NCBI GenBank assembly: GCA_020631735.1
Contig: CM036199.1
Coordinates: 14,662,834-14,726,833, forward strand
DNA length: 64,000 bases
Direction of reading: 5' to 3'
DNA from: Saccharum officinarum
Lineage: Eukaryota > Streptophyta > Magnoliopsida > Poales > Poaceae
Below are positions 21,909 to 33,782 of this stretch, piece by piece. The notes below the pieces were generated by a model. That model was given only the letters and a program-made list of their open reading frames with translations. It was not told the origin of the DNA and searched no databases. Positions within the stretch are counted from its first letter, which is position 1. Every line of letters begins with the position of its first letter. Position numbers and translations under genes: made by a program.

Positions 21909-23903
21909 TGAAAGCCCAAGTTTGGTTTTGGTAATTAATGACACCAAGTTGCTAATGCCATTTGTTAAGTGTTTTGAGTTAGGCATAAGCAACACATGTG
22001 ATGAAGGTGTATGTGGCAAGGAGTGGTGGCCACAAGATCACAAAGAGATGGTGCATGGACATGAAATGATGATCATGGTAGAGATGCACATAAAATGAAG
22101 GACATGATGATCAAGTGGAGGAGAAGGATCTAAGAGCGCAAGGCAAAGGTATAATCATAGGGTTTTCCTTTTGCCGGTCTAAGATGAGTAGAGAAGTGAT
22201 TGACCGGGTTTAGGATACATAGCCGACTATCAAGAGGGGCAATCACGGTTAGCTCGGAAATCAAGTGCCACTAGATCAATGTCTTGAGCATATGCATTAG
22301 GATCTAGTAAAGAGCTAACATAACGCCTTGGAAAATGATTATGAAATGCTAACACACATGCACATGGTGATTTACACATGGTGGTGTTAGCACGTTTGTG
22401 AAGGCGGTGGAGTTTGAGCGGTAGAGAAGGGTTTGGGTTCTTCTCTCCCTCCCGCCGAGCTTGCGAGGCGGGATTCAGCGCTTTTTGGAGAAGTGAAACG
22501 CCTATTTTCTATTGCGTCAGAAGTCGGAAAAGAAACGGAGGCGAACGGAGGTCACTGTGGTGACCGGACGCGGTCACGATATGACCGGACGCGTCCGGTC
22601 AGTGTTCAGTGTCTGCGCGGTTTTCAGTTTGATGATCGGACGCGCAGCGCGTCCGGTCACTGATGACCGGACGCGTCCGGTCATCTAGGGAGCTTACTGG
22701 ACTCTAACCGGACGCTGGCACTGTGGCATCCGGTCAGTTCAACAGCGCGTCCGGTCATTGTTTCGTTGAGCGCTTCTTAGGCCTGACCAGCGCGTCCGGT
22801 CCTTCACGGAACTAGCGCATCCAGTCAGGCGTCCAGAGGGGCAGAAAGCGTAGGAGTGATGATCGGACGCTGGGAGCGTCCGGTCTTGTGCGATCGGACG
22901 TGTTCGGTCATTGCCTGGAGCGCGTCCGGTCATTCGCTGCAGCGCGTCCGGTCTGTGCGACCAACGCGTCCGGTCGTTGCCTCGCAGTTAGCCGTTGCGC
23001 GACCGGCGTGTCCGGTCAGTTTGACCAGCGCGTCCGGTTAGCGCGACTTCGGCTGGTTAAAGTTTCTAACGGCTATATTCGAAGGGGTACATTATAAATA
23101 GAGGTTGGCCGGGGTTGAGGGTAACTCTTGCACATTTTGAGACCTAGAGACATACTTTGAGCTAGAGAACAACCCCTCCACTCATCTCTTTGCATAGTTG
23201 CACATCCTGAGTGAGATTGAGTGAGATTCAAGTGCATTGCTTGAGAGTTGCATTCTAGAGGCACTTGATCTTCGAGTTGCTGCGGATTTCTTGTTACTCT
23301 TCCGTGTTTCCCGACATGGTAGACGGCTTGGAGCAGCGGAGGTGATTGAGCTCACAATTGGAGATTGTTGGAGCCTTCACCAAGTGTTGTAAGGGGTTCT
23401 TGATCCTTCCCCGCGGGAGTTCGCAAATTAGATACTCTAGTGGAGCTCGTGGCTTGGATGATCCCCATCTTGTGTGCGGTTGTGCGGCACCCGCCGAGGG
23501 CTCGACTCTTGATAGTCGATTAGCTCGTGAACCGACAAGTGGGTGTATCGCCACAACGAGGAGTAGCTTGCCGAGAAGCAAGTGAACCTCGGGATAAATT
23601 CTTGTGTCATTTTCTTCCCGAGGATTTCTCTTGTGTGATTGATTGATTGGTACTCCTCATCTCTACACGGCGGTATAATCTCTCAAAGTTCTTCTCTTGT
23701 ATTACTTCTTGTTTCTAGCTTGTAGTTGTTTGTTGTGTTTAAGTGGATAGCCTTGTACTAGACTTGTGTAGGTGGCTTGCTTAATTAGTTAAGAGCTAGT
23801 GCTTTTGCTTCGCCACCTTTTGTACTAACTTGTGGTTAAGTTATTCTTGTAGAAGTTTTTAATTAGGCTATTCACCCCCCCTCTAGCCTATTTGGACCTT
23901 ACA
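21909..23903 (+). repeat. Copia-1 3' LTR, complete (1995 bp)
   Basis: It starts TGAAAGCCC and ends CCTTACA. The GTCCGG/CCGGAC palindrome cluster spans about 22560-23041 and TATAAATA is at 23093. An R/U5-like T-rich region follows to the end. It serves as the reference for the truncated 5' LTR. Confidence 0.92.
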
Positions 23904-24964
23904 AACCTACTCGGCGATCTCCATTCGGGGGCTTGCGGTCACCACGCAGCACCTTGAACCCTCGTCGGAAATGCCTTTCGACAAGGATTCTATTGGCCGA
24001 CCGCGGTCTCCGACGCTGTCAAGCTAGTACGCTCCTGCAAGGGTTGTCAGTACTATGCGAGACGAACCCATCTTCCGACACATGCCCTACAAACTATCTC
24101 CGTCACATGGTCGTTTGCCGTTTGGGGGCTCGACCTTGTCGGACCATTGAAAAGGGCAGCTGGCGGCTTCACCCACTTGCTCGTCGCAATCGACAAATTC
24201 TCCAAGTGGATCGAGGCCCACCCTATCACCAGCATCAGGTCCGAGCAAGCTGTGCTCTTCTTCACTGGCATTATTCATCGCTTCAGGGTCCCTAACTGTA
24301 TCATCATAGACAATGGCACCCAGTTCACTGGCAAAAAGTTTTTGGATTTCTGCGATAGCCACCACATCCGAGTGCTCTGGTCAGCCGTAGCCCATCCAAA
24401 AACAAACGGTCAGGTGGAACATGTCAATGGTATGGTCCTACAATGGCACCCAGAATCTTTAACAAACTAAATAAACATGGCAAAAGATGGGCTGCCGAGC
24501 TACCCTCAGTCCTGTGGAGCCTAAGAACAACGCCGAGTCGAGCCACGGGGTTCACTCCGTTCTTCTTAGTCTACGGGTCTGAGGCTATGCTCCCAACTGA
24601 TATAGAATACGGATCCCCAAGGTTGAAGGCCTACAACAAAAGAAATAACAATGCCACAAGACAGGACGCCCTCGACCTGCTCGAGGAAGCCCAAGATGTG
24701 GCTCTGTTGCATTCTGCCAGGTACCAGCAGGATCTCCGACGCTACCTCGACAGACACATCCGCAAGCGTGACCTCAACGTCGGCGACTTGGTGCTACGGC
24801 GGAACCAGAACACCAAGGGACGGCACAAGCTCACGCCACCATGGGAAGGGCCGTACATCATCGCAGAAGTACTAAAGCCGAGCACCTATAAGCTATCCAA
24901 CGAGAAGGGCGAAATCCTCACCAACGCTTGGAACATTGAACAGCTACGTCGCTTCTTTCCTTAA
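23904..24964 (+). pseudogene. pol: Gypsy integrase, copy B, continuing after the Copia insertion
   Basis: The Gypsy frame resumes after the target duplication. The remainder of the integrase zinc-binding region, then the DDE core, can be read: GLDLVGPL with the first Asp, IIDNGTQF with the second, and NGQVEHVNG with Glu. Frameshifts separate the zinc region (to about 24140), the core (24147-24470) and the C-terminal part (24443-24964, ending QLRRFFP). The Copia element cuts between the zinc-finger start and its CysCys half. Integrase inserts element cDNA; this copy is not functional as read. Confidence 0.88.
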
Positions 24965-25645
24965 AAAGCCTCGAGGCTCTGTATTTTCTTTTTCGTCAAT
25001 AAAGAATACAGCGACATTCAAACTTTCATTTTACAGTGAGGAAGGATCGACTCTGCACTCCCAGAATCGACCCTCCCTTAGGGGCTACAAGGGGGGAACC
25101 CCCCAGTCCCCGAAAAAACTTATGCTCTTTTTTAAATTTAAGAACCGCTTCTTAGATCGACTTCGCTGCAAGAGCACCCTAAGGTTCGAAAGGGCTCCCG
25201 AGTTAGGAGTATCACCTACGCCTCCGAGGCTACGGTACCTCCACTCACCCCTTACGCCTTTTAGAGGTGCGACTTCATGCTAAGGAGATCTAAATAATAG
25301 TTCCTAACTTTGAAAAAGAACATATCCCCTGTCGCTTAGATCAGGCTCTCACACGATTTACAAGGCCGCAACATCACCCTGAAGCTCGAGGGTGGTCGAG
25401 CCGTGAGATCACTTATGCCCCCGAGGCTACGGTACCTCCACTCGCTCCCTTACGCCAAAGGATGCAGCTGTGTGCTAAGTAAATCACGAGAGAACACGAT
25501 CCAAGTGATAAAGGGAAGAAAAGCTCAAATAAAACTAAATCAACCACGAACCGGTTTATGTTTCGAGTTTTTAGGCCTTCGAGGCCACCACGATCAAAAT
25601 TCGAAATGCTAACTTATTACATGGGCCTTCATGCCCAGATTTGGC
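24965..25645. other. Gypsy spacer between integrase and antisense gene
   Basis: A non-coding stretch with an AATAAA-containing segment near 24998. A 35-bp repeat (gaggctacggtacctccactc) occurs at about 25226 and 25426. It probably holds the 3' ends of both the sense pol transcript and the antisense gene. Confidence 0.55.
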
Positions 25646-28600
25646 TCATAGGCCCTCATCGTCATTAGGCGGAACCACCTCGGCTTCAAAAAGCGAGGCC
25701 AGACGGCTTCCAGGCTCTTCGGCGGCTTCAATCAGCTCCACGCAGGCATCCTCGTTCTCCTCGTCTGTCCGGTCCAGGTCTGTGATAAAGCCCTCAGCGA
25801 TGAGCTTCATGTCGAACACAAACCCTGAACGGACGATGGCCAGCGCCCTCTTCACGCCGTGATGGAGGCCGTCCCGTATCTTCTCCCGGGCAAGGCGGCC
25901 CAGCGCCACCATCCGACGGACGAAGGAGTTCCCCGGAACATCTTCCCCGGTGTCGGCGTTGGGCTCGACCCCCAGGCCGTCACACACAGTGGTGATCGTG
26001 CCCTGGAGCAGTTGGGTCCTCCGGATCTCGGCTTCGAGGAGGCTCTGGAAGGAGTTGGCAGAGGATTGGGCCTCTCAGTTCTCCCTCTCCAGCTCTGAAC
26101 ACGACGAACAGATTAATACCCAACGCAAGGCCCTCCGCATCGTGGCCATAACAATCACACTTACCCTCGATATGGGTCTGCAGGCCCACAACCTCGTCAC
26201 GAAGCCCCCCGCAAGTCCGCTCGAGCCCAAGGAAGGCGTTGTCTTTGTCACCAATGGTTGCCTTTAGCGCCTCGATCTCTTGCCAAGCAGACTCGAGAGC
26301 TGCGTCCTTCTCTTGGACGGCTCCCTTCAGCGTCGTGACCTCGTCCTTCAGAGCATCAGAACGAGCGGTGGCCTGCTCGACCTCGACGTTGAGGGTGTCG
26401 CGTTAACGACTAACCTGCGAGACATTCTCCTCGAGCTCCTTCACCCGTCTTGATAGGGGCTCGAGATCCCTGCGGGCCTAGGCAGCCTCCTCCCGAGCCT
26501 TGTCCATGCTAATGCGCATCACAGCCTCGGCTGCCCATGCCTGCATCGCTTCCTCTTTCAGCACCGCGTAGGCGACGCGCTGCTCAGCCATTTTGGCGTT
26601 CCGATCAGAAAGCCATTTCTGGGCCTCCTCGGCCAAGATCCGTTGCTGAGACAGCGCGGCCCACACGCCACTCTCATCCCGGATGAAGAGTGACTTGCGG
26701 CGGGAGTGCTCCTTCAGCTCCTGAACGCAATCCGAAAAAACCAAAAAGGTTAAAAAGCCGAGGGAAAAAGACACCAAGAAAACCACGGAAAAAGCCGACG
26801 GGTCGATCGTACCTCGGTGGCATCCCCCATGCTCCGCACGACACCAGACGCCACTCGGAGCAACCGATCAAGGTGCCGGCGGACGCCCTCGAGGTACTCC
26901 CATCGGTGCACTTCATCTTTGTCGTTCAGGACAAAGATGGGCTCGGCGTCGGGGTTCGCGGCGTCCCTAAACTGGAGCAACGGCCCTCCCACCTCGGTAT
27001 CTCCGCCTCTACCCGCGCTATCGCCAGCGCAGTGATATCGGGCCATGACGACAACGACCTAGTCGGGGCGTCTCCCGGTCCCGTGAAAGGATCGGCCTCG
27101 CCCACAGTTTCCGCCTCTCTGACGGCCGTCGAGGCACCGGCCTGATCCGCGGCTTTGCCCCCCTCAACCCCCATTACTTGTTTCCCTCTGTCCAGGAGGG
27201 TGTCGTCGGGGGGAAGGTCCACGGCCATGGGTGCCCACCCCCCTAGGGGAACTGGCCCCTCAACCGCCGGCGCCTCCGGAGCTGACGCCTCGACCGAAGA
27301 CGGCTCTGGTACCCGCGCCTCGACCGTAGGCACCCCCGGAGCCGGCACCTCTTCTTCCGATGCTCCGGTCAGGGGCTCGACCACCCCGCCCTCCACCATA
27401 CCCGCTGGCTCGGCCAACGGGTCTTGTTGCGACGGCGACCCGCCCGCCAGGGCCGCCTCCTGCCCCGACACCGACGCGACCTTCTCCATGATCACGTCAG
27501 CCCCCGCCCACTCCGCGCCGCGGACGGGTGCCTCGCCCGTCGTGACCTCGACGGCAGCCTCGGCCGATGCTGATGACCTGGGCCCCGCCTCGACCGCGCC
27601 GGGCGCCACCATCTCCGCCGGTTTGGACCCCTCCACGGCAGGGTCTGTGCCAGTAACCACCGTGGCGTCCGCTGGTTCTTGCCGTTGTCGCAGGTGCCCC
27701 TTCGCGGCCTCGACCTGCCGGACAACGACGCTGGCCCGCAGCGACTTCACGGGGGTAAGCCCCATTGGTTCCGCCTTCCGCTTTAACCTGCAAAGTGAAG
27801 AAACATCAGCCAATGGACCCCGAGAAAGGCAGGACAACCGAGCAGAGACGCTTACCCGGAAATTGGCACCAAGGGCCTCGACCCCGTGCGACCCGAGCCT
27901 CCCGGGGCGGTCGATTGTGGCCTCGTAGCGGCCTCACCAGCAGGTCGGGCACTCCTGGGGGCCCTGACCGACGCACCGCCCTGCGCCTTTTGTGCCTCCA
28001 AGGCCAGCTAGCCTCGGGTTCTCACGCCTGCCGACGCCGCCGCCGATGACGACGCCGGTACTACCGTCCCAGCCCCTGCCCGAGCTTGCGGGGCCTGGGC
28101 TGGTGCAGACGTCCCCGTCGACCCCTCTTGATGGGTCCGGGGTAAAGCGGCCCCTCCCATCGAGGGGCCCGTCTCCTTCTCTGTCTTCTCCTCCTCCTTG
28201 GACTCCTCGACCACGACGACCGAGGAGGACGCCCCTCTGATGGGTTCCACCAGGGGGCGAACGTCGGGAAGATCCCCCAGCCCGGTCGCGGTCTCATACC
28301 GCGACAGGGCGTCATCGTCCTCACCGCTGCTGTCGTCGTCCTCCCTCGAGATCATCTCGGAAGGCGACGACGCCAGGGGGACCCCATCGATAGTCTGCTG
28401 GCGCCGGAGCTTCTTCAACGCCACCGCCTCTTTGGCCTTGCGGATTGCCCGCTCCTTGGCCATCTCCTTGGTTTGCTTCTTCTTGGAAGCATGCTGGCAT
28501 CGAGCCTCCCAGGCGGGCCGGTCCTCTGGGACTGGCGGACGCGTCTCTCGCAGCGCCGATAAATCCTACGCGCCGGCCTCGATCAAATCAGCGAAATCCA

Positions 28601-29511
28601 AAAATAAACGAAACTGGCAAACCTACTAATCCTAAGATACGTACCACTGGCTCGAACCCTTCGGTAGGTCTCATGGGGACTCGGTTAGCCTCCTCTACCT
28701 TGAAGTTCCCGACCATCCGACGCGCTCGCCAGAGGACCTCCTCGAGGGAAAGGGATTCGTGGGACATCCGGGTCCCCTCCAGCGATGCCTCCGGAGTCAT
28801 CTGGTCGAAGCGGAGACGACGCCGGCACAGCGGCATCACCCTACGGCGATGGAAGGCCGCGGCCACCGCCGCAGCCGTCAAGCCCCAAAGGCGAAGCTGC
28901 TGCAGCGCCGCCAGCAGCGGGTCTAGGCGCGGCTTCTCGGCTTTCGGCACTCCGTATGTCCAGCGATCCTCTCGAGCGGTTAGCACACGGCCGGTGTACC
29001 TCGGCAACTGATTTTCATCGTTGCGGAGGTAGAACCAACCCTCGTGCCACCCACTGTTCGAAGAGATGAGGCGAGCCGGGATGTACAGATCCGCCCGGCT
29101 CGACCTCACCTGCAGGACGCAGCTCCCTACTCGGGCCGCGCACAAGACGCCCTTCTCCCCCGCCTTCTTGGTGAAGAGCTCGACCTTGAAAAGGTGAAGC
29201 CATAGGTTCCACTGCGGCTCCACCCCAAGGTAGCCCTCGCAGACCGCCGCGAAGATGGCGGCCTGCGCGACGGCGTTGGGGGAAAGGTGGTGAAGCTCCA
29301 CCTGGTAGTAGTGGAGGAGCGCGCGCATGAAGACGGACGCCGGCATGCCAAACCCCCGCTCGTAGAAGCAGACGAAGCTCACCACATACCCCTCTGGGGG
29401 CGCCGGCTCCCGGTGGGCAGGGGGTGGCGTGATCCACTCCGGTTGCGACCGGCTCGTCCTCGGCCGCAGCAGCCCGTCCTCGACCAATTCTTCCAACCTC
29501 CTCTCCATCAC
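25646..29511 (-). pseudogene. Spliced antisense gene of the Gypsy element (Transposase_28-type), copy B
   Basis: Coding on the minus strand, between pol and the 3' LTR. Exon 1 (29511 to about 28645) encodes a ~290-residue domain like the family called putative gypsy-type transposon (Transposase_28), with motifs such as VSFVCFYERGFG and HHLSPNAVAQAAIF. A GT-AG intron at 28644-28566 joins it to an exon with an acidic, Lys-rich segment. A second intron fits 27855-27788. Downstream come a Pro/Ala/Glu-rich segment, a coiled coil with Glu/Ala/Arg heptads (about 26786-26478) and a last exon ending PPNDDEGL before the stop at 25646. One in-frame TAG in exon 2 (about 28017) replaces a Gln codon kept in copy C. 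Antisense extra genes are known in Tat elements; their function is unknown. Introns 3 onward are not resolved. Confidence 0.75.
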
Positions 29512-29971
29512 TGAGGAGGCGGCCCAGTCATCGGCGGAGAGGATCTAGCTCTTTCCTGCCATTGGTGTTGTCGAAAGAGGGGGTGGACGAAGAGGACGCG
29601 GTGGCGACAGCGATGCGGGCACAGAGCGCGATAAGGCAAGGGTTTTCTGAGGCAGAAGAATGCAGGAGCGCAAGGGAACGGAGGGGAACGCAGACCCCCA
29701 GGCCTTGATTTTATATGCCTAGGCAGAAGCCCAACAGCCGCACGAAAAGGTAGGAACAGTTTCCCGCATTAAATGCGCCCACCTAACCGTTTCCTTACAT
29801 CTCGCAGGAGTCGGGCACGTGGCCGTCCCCCACGTCGTAACCGTACGCCACGTCGCCCACTACCGCGCCGATCTCGCCTCCCCCAAAAGACGCGCCCGGC
29901 TAACGGGCGGGGGATGGATCCGCGGACGGATATTCCCAGATATCTGGGAAACGGGCCCCGAGCCCGGTATA

Positions 29972-31420
29972 AGCCTCGAGGGAGCGAAAGCTGGCCCTCG
30001 ACCAGGGTTCGACAGCTGCCCTCGAGCAACAGAGTTAGGGACGACCCAGGGTGCGCCCGTACATGGCCAAGGGCTCGAGCCACGCTCTCGAGGCACCCCA
30101 GGACGTATTCGAGGCCGAAGGAGGAGGTCGTCGTAGGAATCCCCCCGGGGGAGGCATCAAGCCCTCGAATCCTGTCGCAGGGAATCAAGATCCACACAAC
30201 CACTCCTTGGCATCTTTGAGAGCGCCTCTGGGCCACTAGCTGAACCCTAACGAATGGGGCACGTGCTCTCACTCGAATTCCCCCGCTAGCAGCTCACTGG
30301 AGATCGTCGGAACTCGCGCCCGAACGAGGGTAGTACGGCGTTCTCCACCCCTCCTCCTTTTTCGAAAAGGAGCGTGAGGGTCGCACAAAAGACGGTCGGG
30401 ACTCTGATCGACCTCGTGCACGCGAGGCTCGGGGGCTCGACCGCAGAAACCTAAGCCTCGAGGGAACGAAAGCTGGCCCTCGACCAGGGTTCGATAGCTG
30501 CCCTCGAGCAACAGAGTTAGGGACGACCTAGGGTGCGCCCGTACATGGCCAACGGCTCGAGCCACGCTCTCGAGGCACCCCAGGACGTATTCGAGGCCGA
30601 AGAAGAAGGTCGTCGTAGGAATCCCCCCAGGAGAGGCATCGAGCCCTCGAATCCTGTCGCAGGGAATTGAGATCCACATGACCACTCCTTGGCATCTTTG
30701 AGAGCGCCTCCGGGACACTAGACGACCCCTAACGAACGGGGCACGTGCTCTCACTCGAATTCCCCCGCTAGCAGCTCACCGGAGATCGTCGGAACTCGCG
30801 CCCAAACGAGGGTAGTACGACGTTCTCCACCCCTCCTCCTTTTTTTGAAAGGGAGCATGAGGGTCGCACAAAAGACGATCGGGACTCTGATCGACCTCGT
30901 GCGCACGAGGCTTGGGGGCTCGACCGTAGAAACCTAAGCCTCGAGGGAGCGAAAGCTGGTCCTCGACCAGGGTTCGATAGCTGCCCTCGAGCAACAGAGT
31001 TAGGGATGACTAAGGGTGCGCCCGTACATGGCCCAGGGCTCGAGCCACGCTCTCGAGGCACCCCAGGACGTATTCGAGGCCGAAGGAGGAGGTCGTCGTA
31101 GGAATCCCCGCGGGGGAGGCATCGAGCCCTTGAATCCTGTCGCAGGGAATCGAGATCCACACGACCACTCCTTGGCATCTTTGAGAGCGCCTCCGGGCCA
31201 CTAGCTGACCCCTAATGAACGGGGCACGGACTCTCACTCGAATTCCCCCGCTAGCAGCTCACCGGAGATCGTTGGAACTCGCGCCCAAACGAGGGTAGTA
31301 CGGCGTTCTCCACCCCTCCTCCTTTTTTCGAAAAGAAGCGTGAGGGTCGCACAAAAGACTGTCGGGACTCTGATCGACCTCGTGCGCGCAAGGCTCGGGG
31401 GCTCGGCCGCAACGAATCAT
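29972..31420 (+). repeat. 3' tandem array of Gypsy copy B (3 units of about 482 bp)
   Basis: The marker atggcc(a/c)a(g/a)(g/c)ggctcgagcc is at 30063, 30544 and 31028, so the periods are 481 and 484 bp. The third unit differs from the first two in the same way in copies A, B and C (gactaagg/gaccaagg for gacccagg). The array therefore existed before the locus was copied. Confidence 0.85.
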
Positions 31421-31600
31421 CCCCCAATAAAACGAAAACAAGACCTCGGAGGAGTCCCAGCACTCCACCGAGGCCTCGGGGGCTACACCCGGCGGGTGCG
31501 CTCGCGCGCCCCCACCGGAAAAAATCACGACGCTACGACTCCAGTTCGAACAAACCTCTGGAAGAGTGATCACACACTCACCCAAAGGCTCGGGGGCTAC

Positions 31601-32748
31601 TGTCGGTACCAAAAGTACGGGGGTACCCACACCCATCGCTAGTAAAAAACTAAAATGACTTAAACCGCAATAAAAGGCAGCCCGCCTCGACCGCGCATCC
31701 TATCCGGTGTCCGCCTCGTACGAGGCCCGCTCGACGGGGCGCCTCGACCGCGCTCCGGCTCCGACTCGTACGAGGCCCGCTCGACGGGGCGCCTCGACCG
31801 CGCCCCATCCCGTACGGCAAGCTACCTCGACGGCGCTCCGACCCGCGCGAAGCTCGTCCGCCCACTGGGAAAAACTCCAACTCGCGTGAGCCTGGGTCGA
31901 GCGCCTCGACTCCTTCTCTTTACCTACCCCAGGACAAAAGCCATAGCATTTAATGCGGTTACCTACTATCACCTACCGGCATGGCTGCGACCAGGATCGA
32001 CGTGGGAACAATGTCCGTGTCAGGTCTCACTGTTTTACCTCCCATCCCATGATGGGAGGTGAAACCCGTCACTATACCCACCTTACCGCGCACTGTTTAC
32101 CATCGATCACCCTCGAGGGAGGATAAGACAAGACCCGTTCTGCGCAATCTCGGGGATTCGGCCTTATCCATCCGGTCTCGACCCGGCCTCGACCCAACCT
32201 CGACGCTCGTCACAGTTCAACGGCAAGGGAAGGACGGTATGGCACGGCGCTCCGGGTCATTTCGCCGTCTCGTCTCCCACGACGCCATGGTGTCCAGGGA
32301 TGGCCGGCCATTCCCAGGGCACGTCGCTACAGTCAACTCAACAGGAATCGACCAAACATCACCTCAAGGCTCCCCGTCGTCCTGGCCTCCTCTCGCCCTA
32401 TAAAAGGGCAGGCCAGGGTTCTACGAGGAGGAGAAAAAAACGAAGCACCCGACCGGACAACAACAGACAACGAAGAAAAACGAGAGATCGATACCTAAAG
32501 CAACCACCCTTGTCCTTTTTTCCTCTCTTTGAGACTTGGGCTCGCGCCCTCTCTCTCGCATGCTTGTAACCCTATACGAGCACTTCGGTGTAAGGAAATA
32601 CAAACTTCTTCCCCCCCGCTGGACGTAGGGCCTTCTTTTGCCCGAACCAGGATAAACCCCCGTGTGTTCTCCTTGCATCACCATCCAGGAAAGAGACACG
32701 CAACATTTACTCGTTGGTTTAGGACCCCCTCGGGTCCGAACACCGACA
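31601..32748 (+). repeat. Gypsy 3' LTR, copy B (1148 bp)
   Basis: It begins TGTCGGTACC after the purine tract aaaggctcgggggctac and ends CACCGACA. The TATA box is at 32399. It is followed by aaatctataac, exactly as in copy A. Confidence 0.92.
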
Positions 32749-33492
32749 AAATCTATAACTAAGTTATACATGATCCAATAAGTATGAAATTTTTACTACA
32801 ATTCAAGCATATAATAATTAGACCACCATAAAATTTTTATCACAATTGGACTATAGAAACTGCAGTTATGAATTATTTCAATTAATTACAGAAAAGAATA
32901 TATCAAAATCTACAGAAAAACTTTATACTAAAGCATACCATATTGTATATTTATTGTGTAGATCTATGCATGTAGAGTCTAACAAAATTAGATTTTCTAT
33001 TTTATGATTTTTTTATGATTTACTATAATTTTTTAAAGATTCAACCGAAATAAATAAAAAAGAAAAAGACAAAATCACCTTCAAAACCGCTTATAATCGG
33101 GTTAAGAAAGTAAAACGCATGGTTTTAAATGAGAGAGGTAATTTGCTCGATTTTGATGTTCGGAGAGGAAAAGTGGACCTTCCCAAAAGTCCACGAGAAA
33201 AAATGGACTTTTTCCGATCCAAAACGACGAACTTTGTAGAATGGCGAAACATTTCCCGTCCCAAACGGGCCTCAGTGTGCCAACCGGCCCAATTCAAAGT
33301 GGTCAGGCCATATGCCCATATCACGTATACTGGAGGGCCAAAGTGCAAAACAACACTCCATAGTCCATCCATTCCCTTCCCTCCGCCGCCGCCCGCCGCT
33401 TAAACCCCAATTTTAGGGTTTTTCGCTGCGGCCCCTGCGCTCCCTTGTCCGCTCGCCGCCGACCGGCTCTTCCACAACCCTCTCGAATCTTC
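32749..33492. repeat. Copy B of the FKBP upstream flank
   Basis: This is near-identical to 5178-5921: the AT-rich dispersed repeat, the segment with gagagaggtaatttgctcg and the telo-box leader. It differs by scattered substitutions. It ends at the deletion that removes FKBP exon 1. Confidence 0.85.
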
Positions 33493-33682
33493 GGGGCTAC
33501 CGATGTTGCTGCCAATTTCCACTGTGCTTGCTCCTGTTTGTCTGACCGGACTATTGCGTGCTTCGCAGGTGTAGAAGTGAAGCCCGGGAAGCCGTACCCC
33601 TAACCCACGGCGACTTTATCGGCCGCCTGCGCCTCACCCAGGTCTGCTTCTCCTCAATGTCTCTCTTACACTTAGATGGTCA
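33493..33682 (+). pseudogene. FKBP53: FKBP53-like gene, copy B, 5' fragment lacking exon 1
   Basis: It corresponds to 6053-6244 of copy A. About 131 bp, including the start codon, exon 1 and the first intron's donor, are missing at 33492/33493. Exon 2 ([10 protein letters not shown]..., about 33570-33642) is present with a 1-bp loss in its Tyr-Thr-Leu-Thr codons. The sequence ends at the gap in intron 2. It is a fragment that cannot encode the protein. Closeness to the gap makes a contig-end error plausible. Confidence 0.85.
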
Positions 33683-33782
33683 NNNNNNNNNNNNNNNNNN
33701 NNNNNNNNNNNNNNNNNNNNNNNNNNNNNNNNNNNNNNNNNNNNNNNNNNNNNNNNNNNNNNNNNNNNNNNNNNNNNNNNNN
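33683..33782. other. Assembly gap of 100 N
   Basis: Exactly 100 N. The left side is FKBP intron 2 and the right side is the Gypsy second RNase H, two sequences that belong about 20 kb apart in the ancestral order. The gap joins two different copies of the locus. Confidence 0.98.

Larger units (their letters stand above)
17386..23903 (+). mobile_element. Copia element nested in Gypsy copy B, internally deleted
   Basis: It begins TGAAAGCCC and ends CCTTACA, and is flanked by the 5-bp duplication AACCT (17381-17385 and 23904-23908). The empty site (ggaacctgctcggcg) is preserved in copy C at about 34387, so the insertion is certain. A large deletion has removed the 3' part of the 5' LTR, the primer-binding site, gag, protease and most of integrase. 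RT and RNase H remain as one open frame. The RT motif [11 protein letters not shown] and the long LTR suggest the SIRE/Maximus group; that assignment is tentative. The two LTR remnants differ at ten or more positions by eye, so it is older than the Copia element at 53030. Confidence 0.93.
11271..32748 (+). mobile_element. Gypsy element copy B, Tat lineage, with nested insertions
   Basis: This is the most complete copy: truncated 5' LTR (11271-11707), primer-binding site, gag, protease, RT, RNase H, a second (archaeal-type) RNase H, integrase, a spliced antisense gene, a 3' tandem array and a full 3' LTR (31601-32748). The order with integrase last before the antisense gene, the second RNase H, the antisense gene and the 3' tandem repeats together identify the Tat group (RIRE2/Grande/Ogre relatives). 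Without the two nested elements, and adding the missing LTR part, it would be about 15 kb. Many in-frame stops make it non-autonomous. A hAT element (16508-16783) and a Copia element (17386-23903) sit inside it. Confidence 0.9.
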
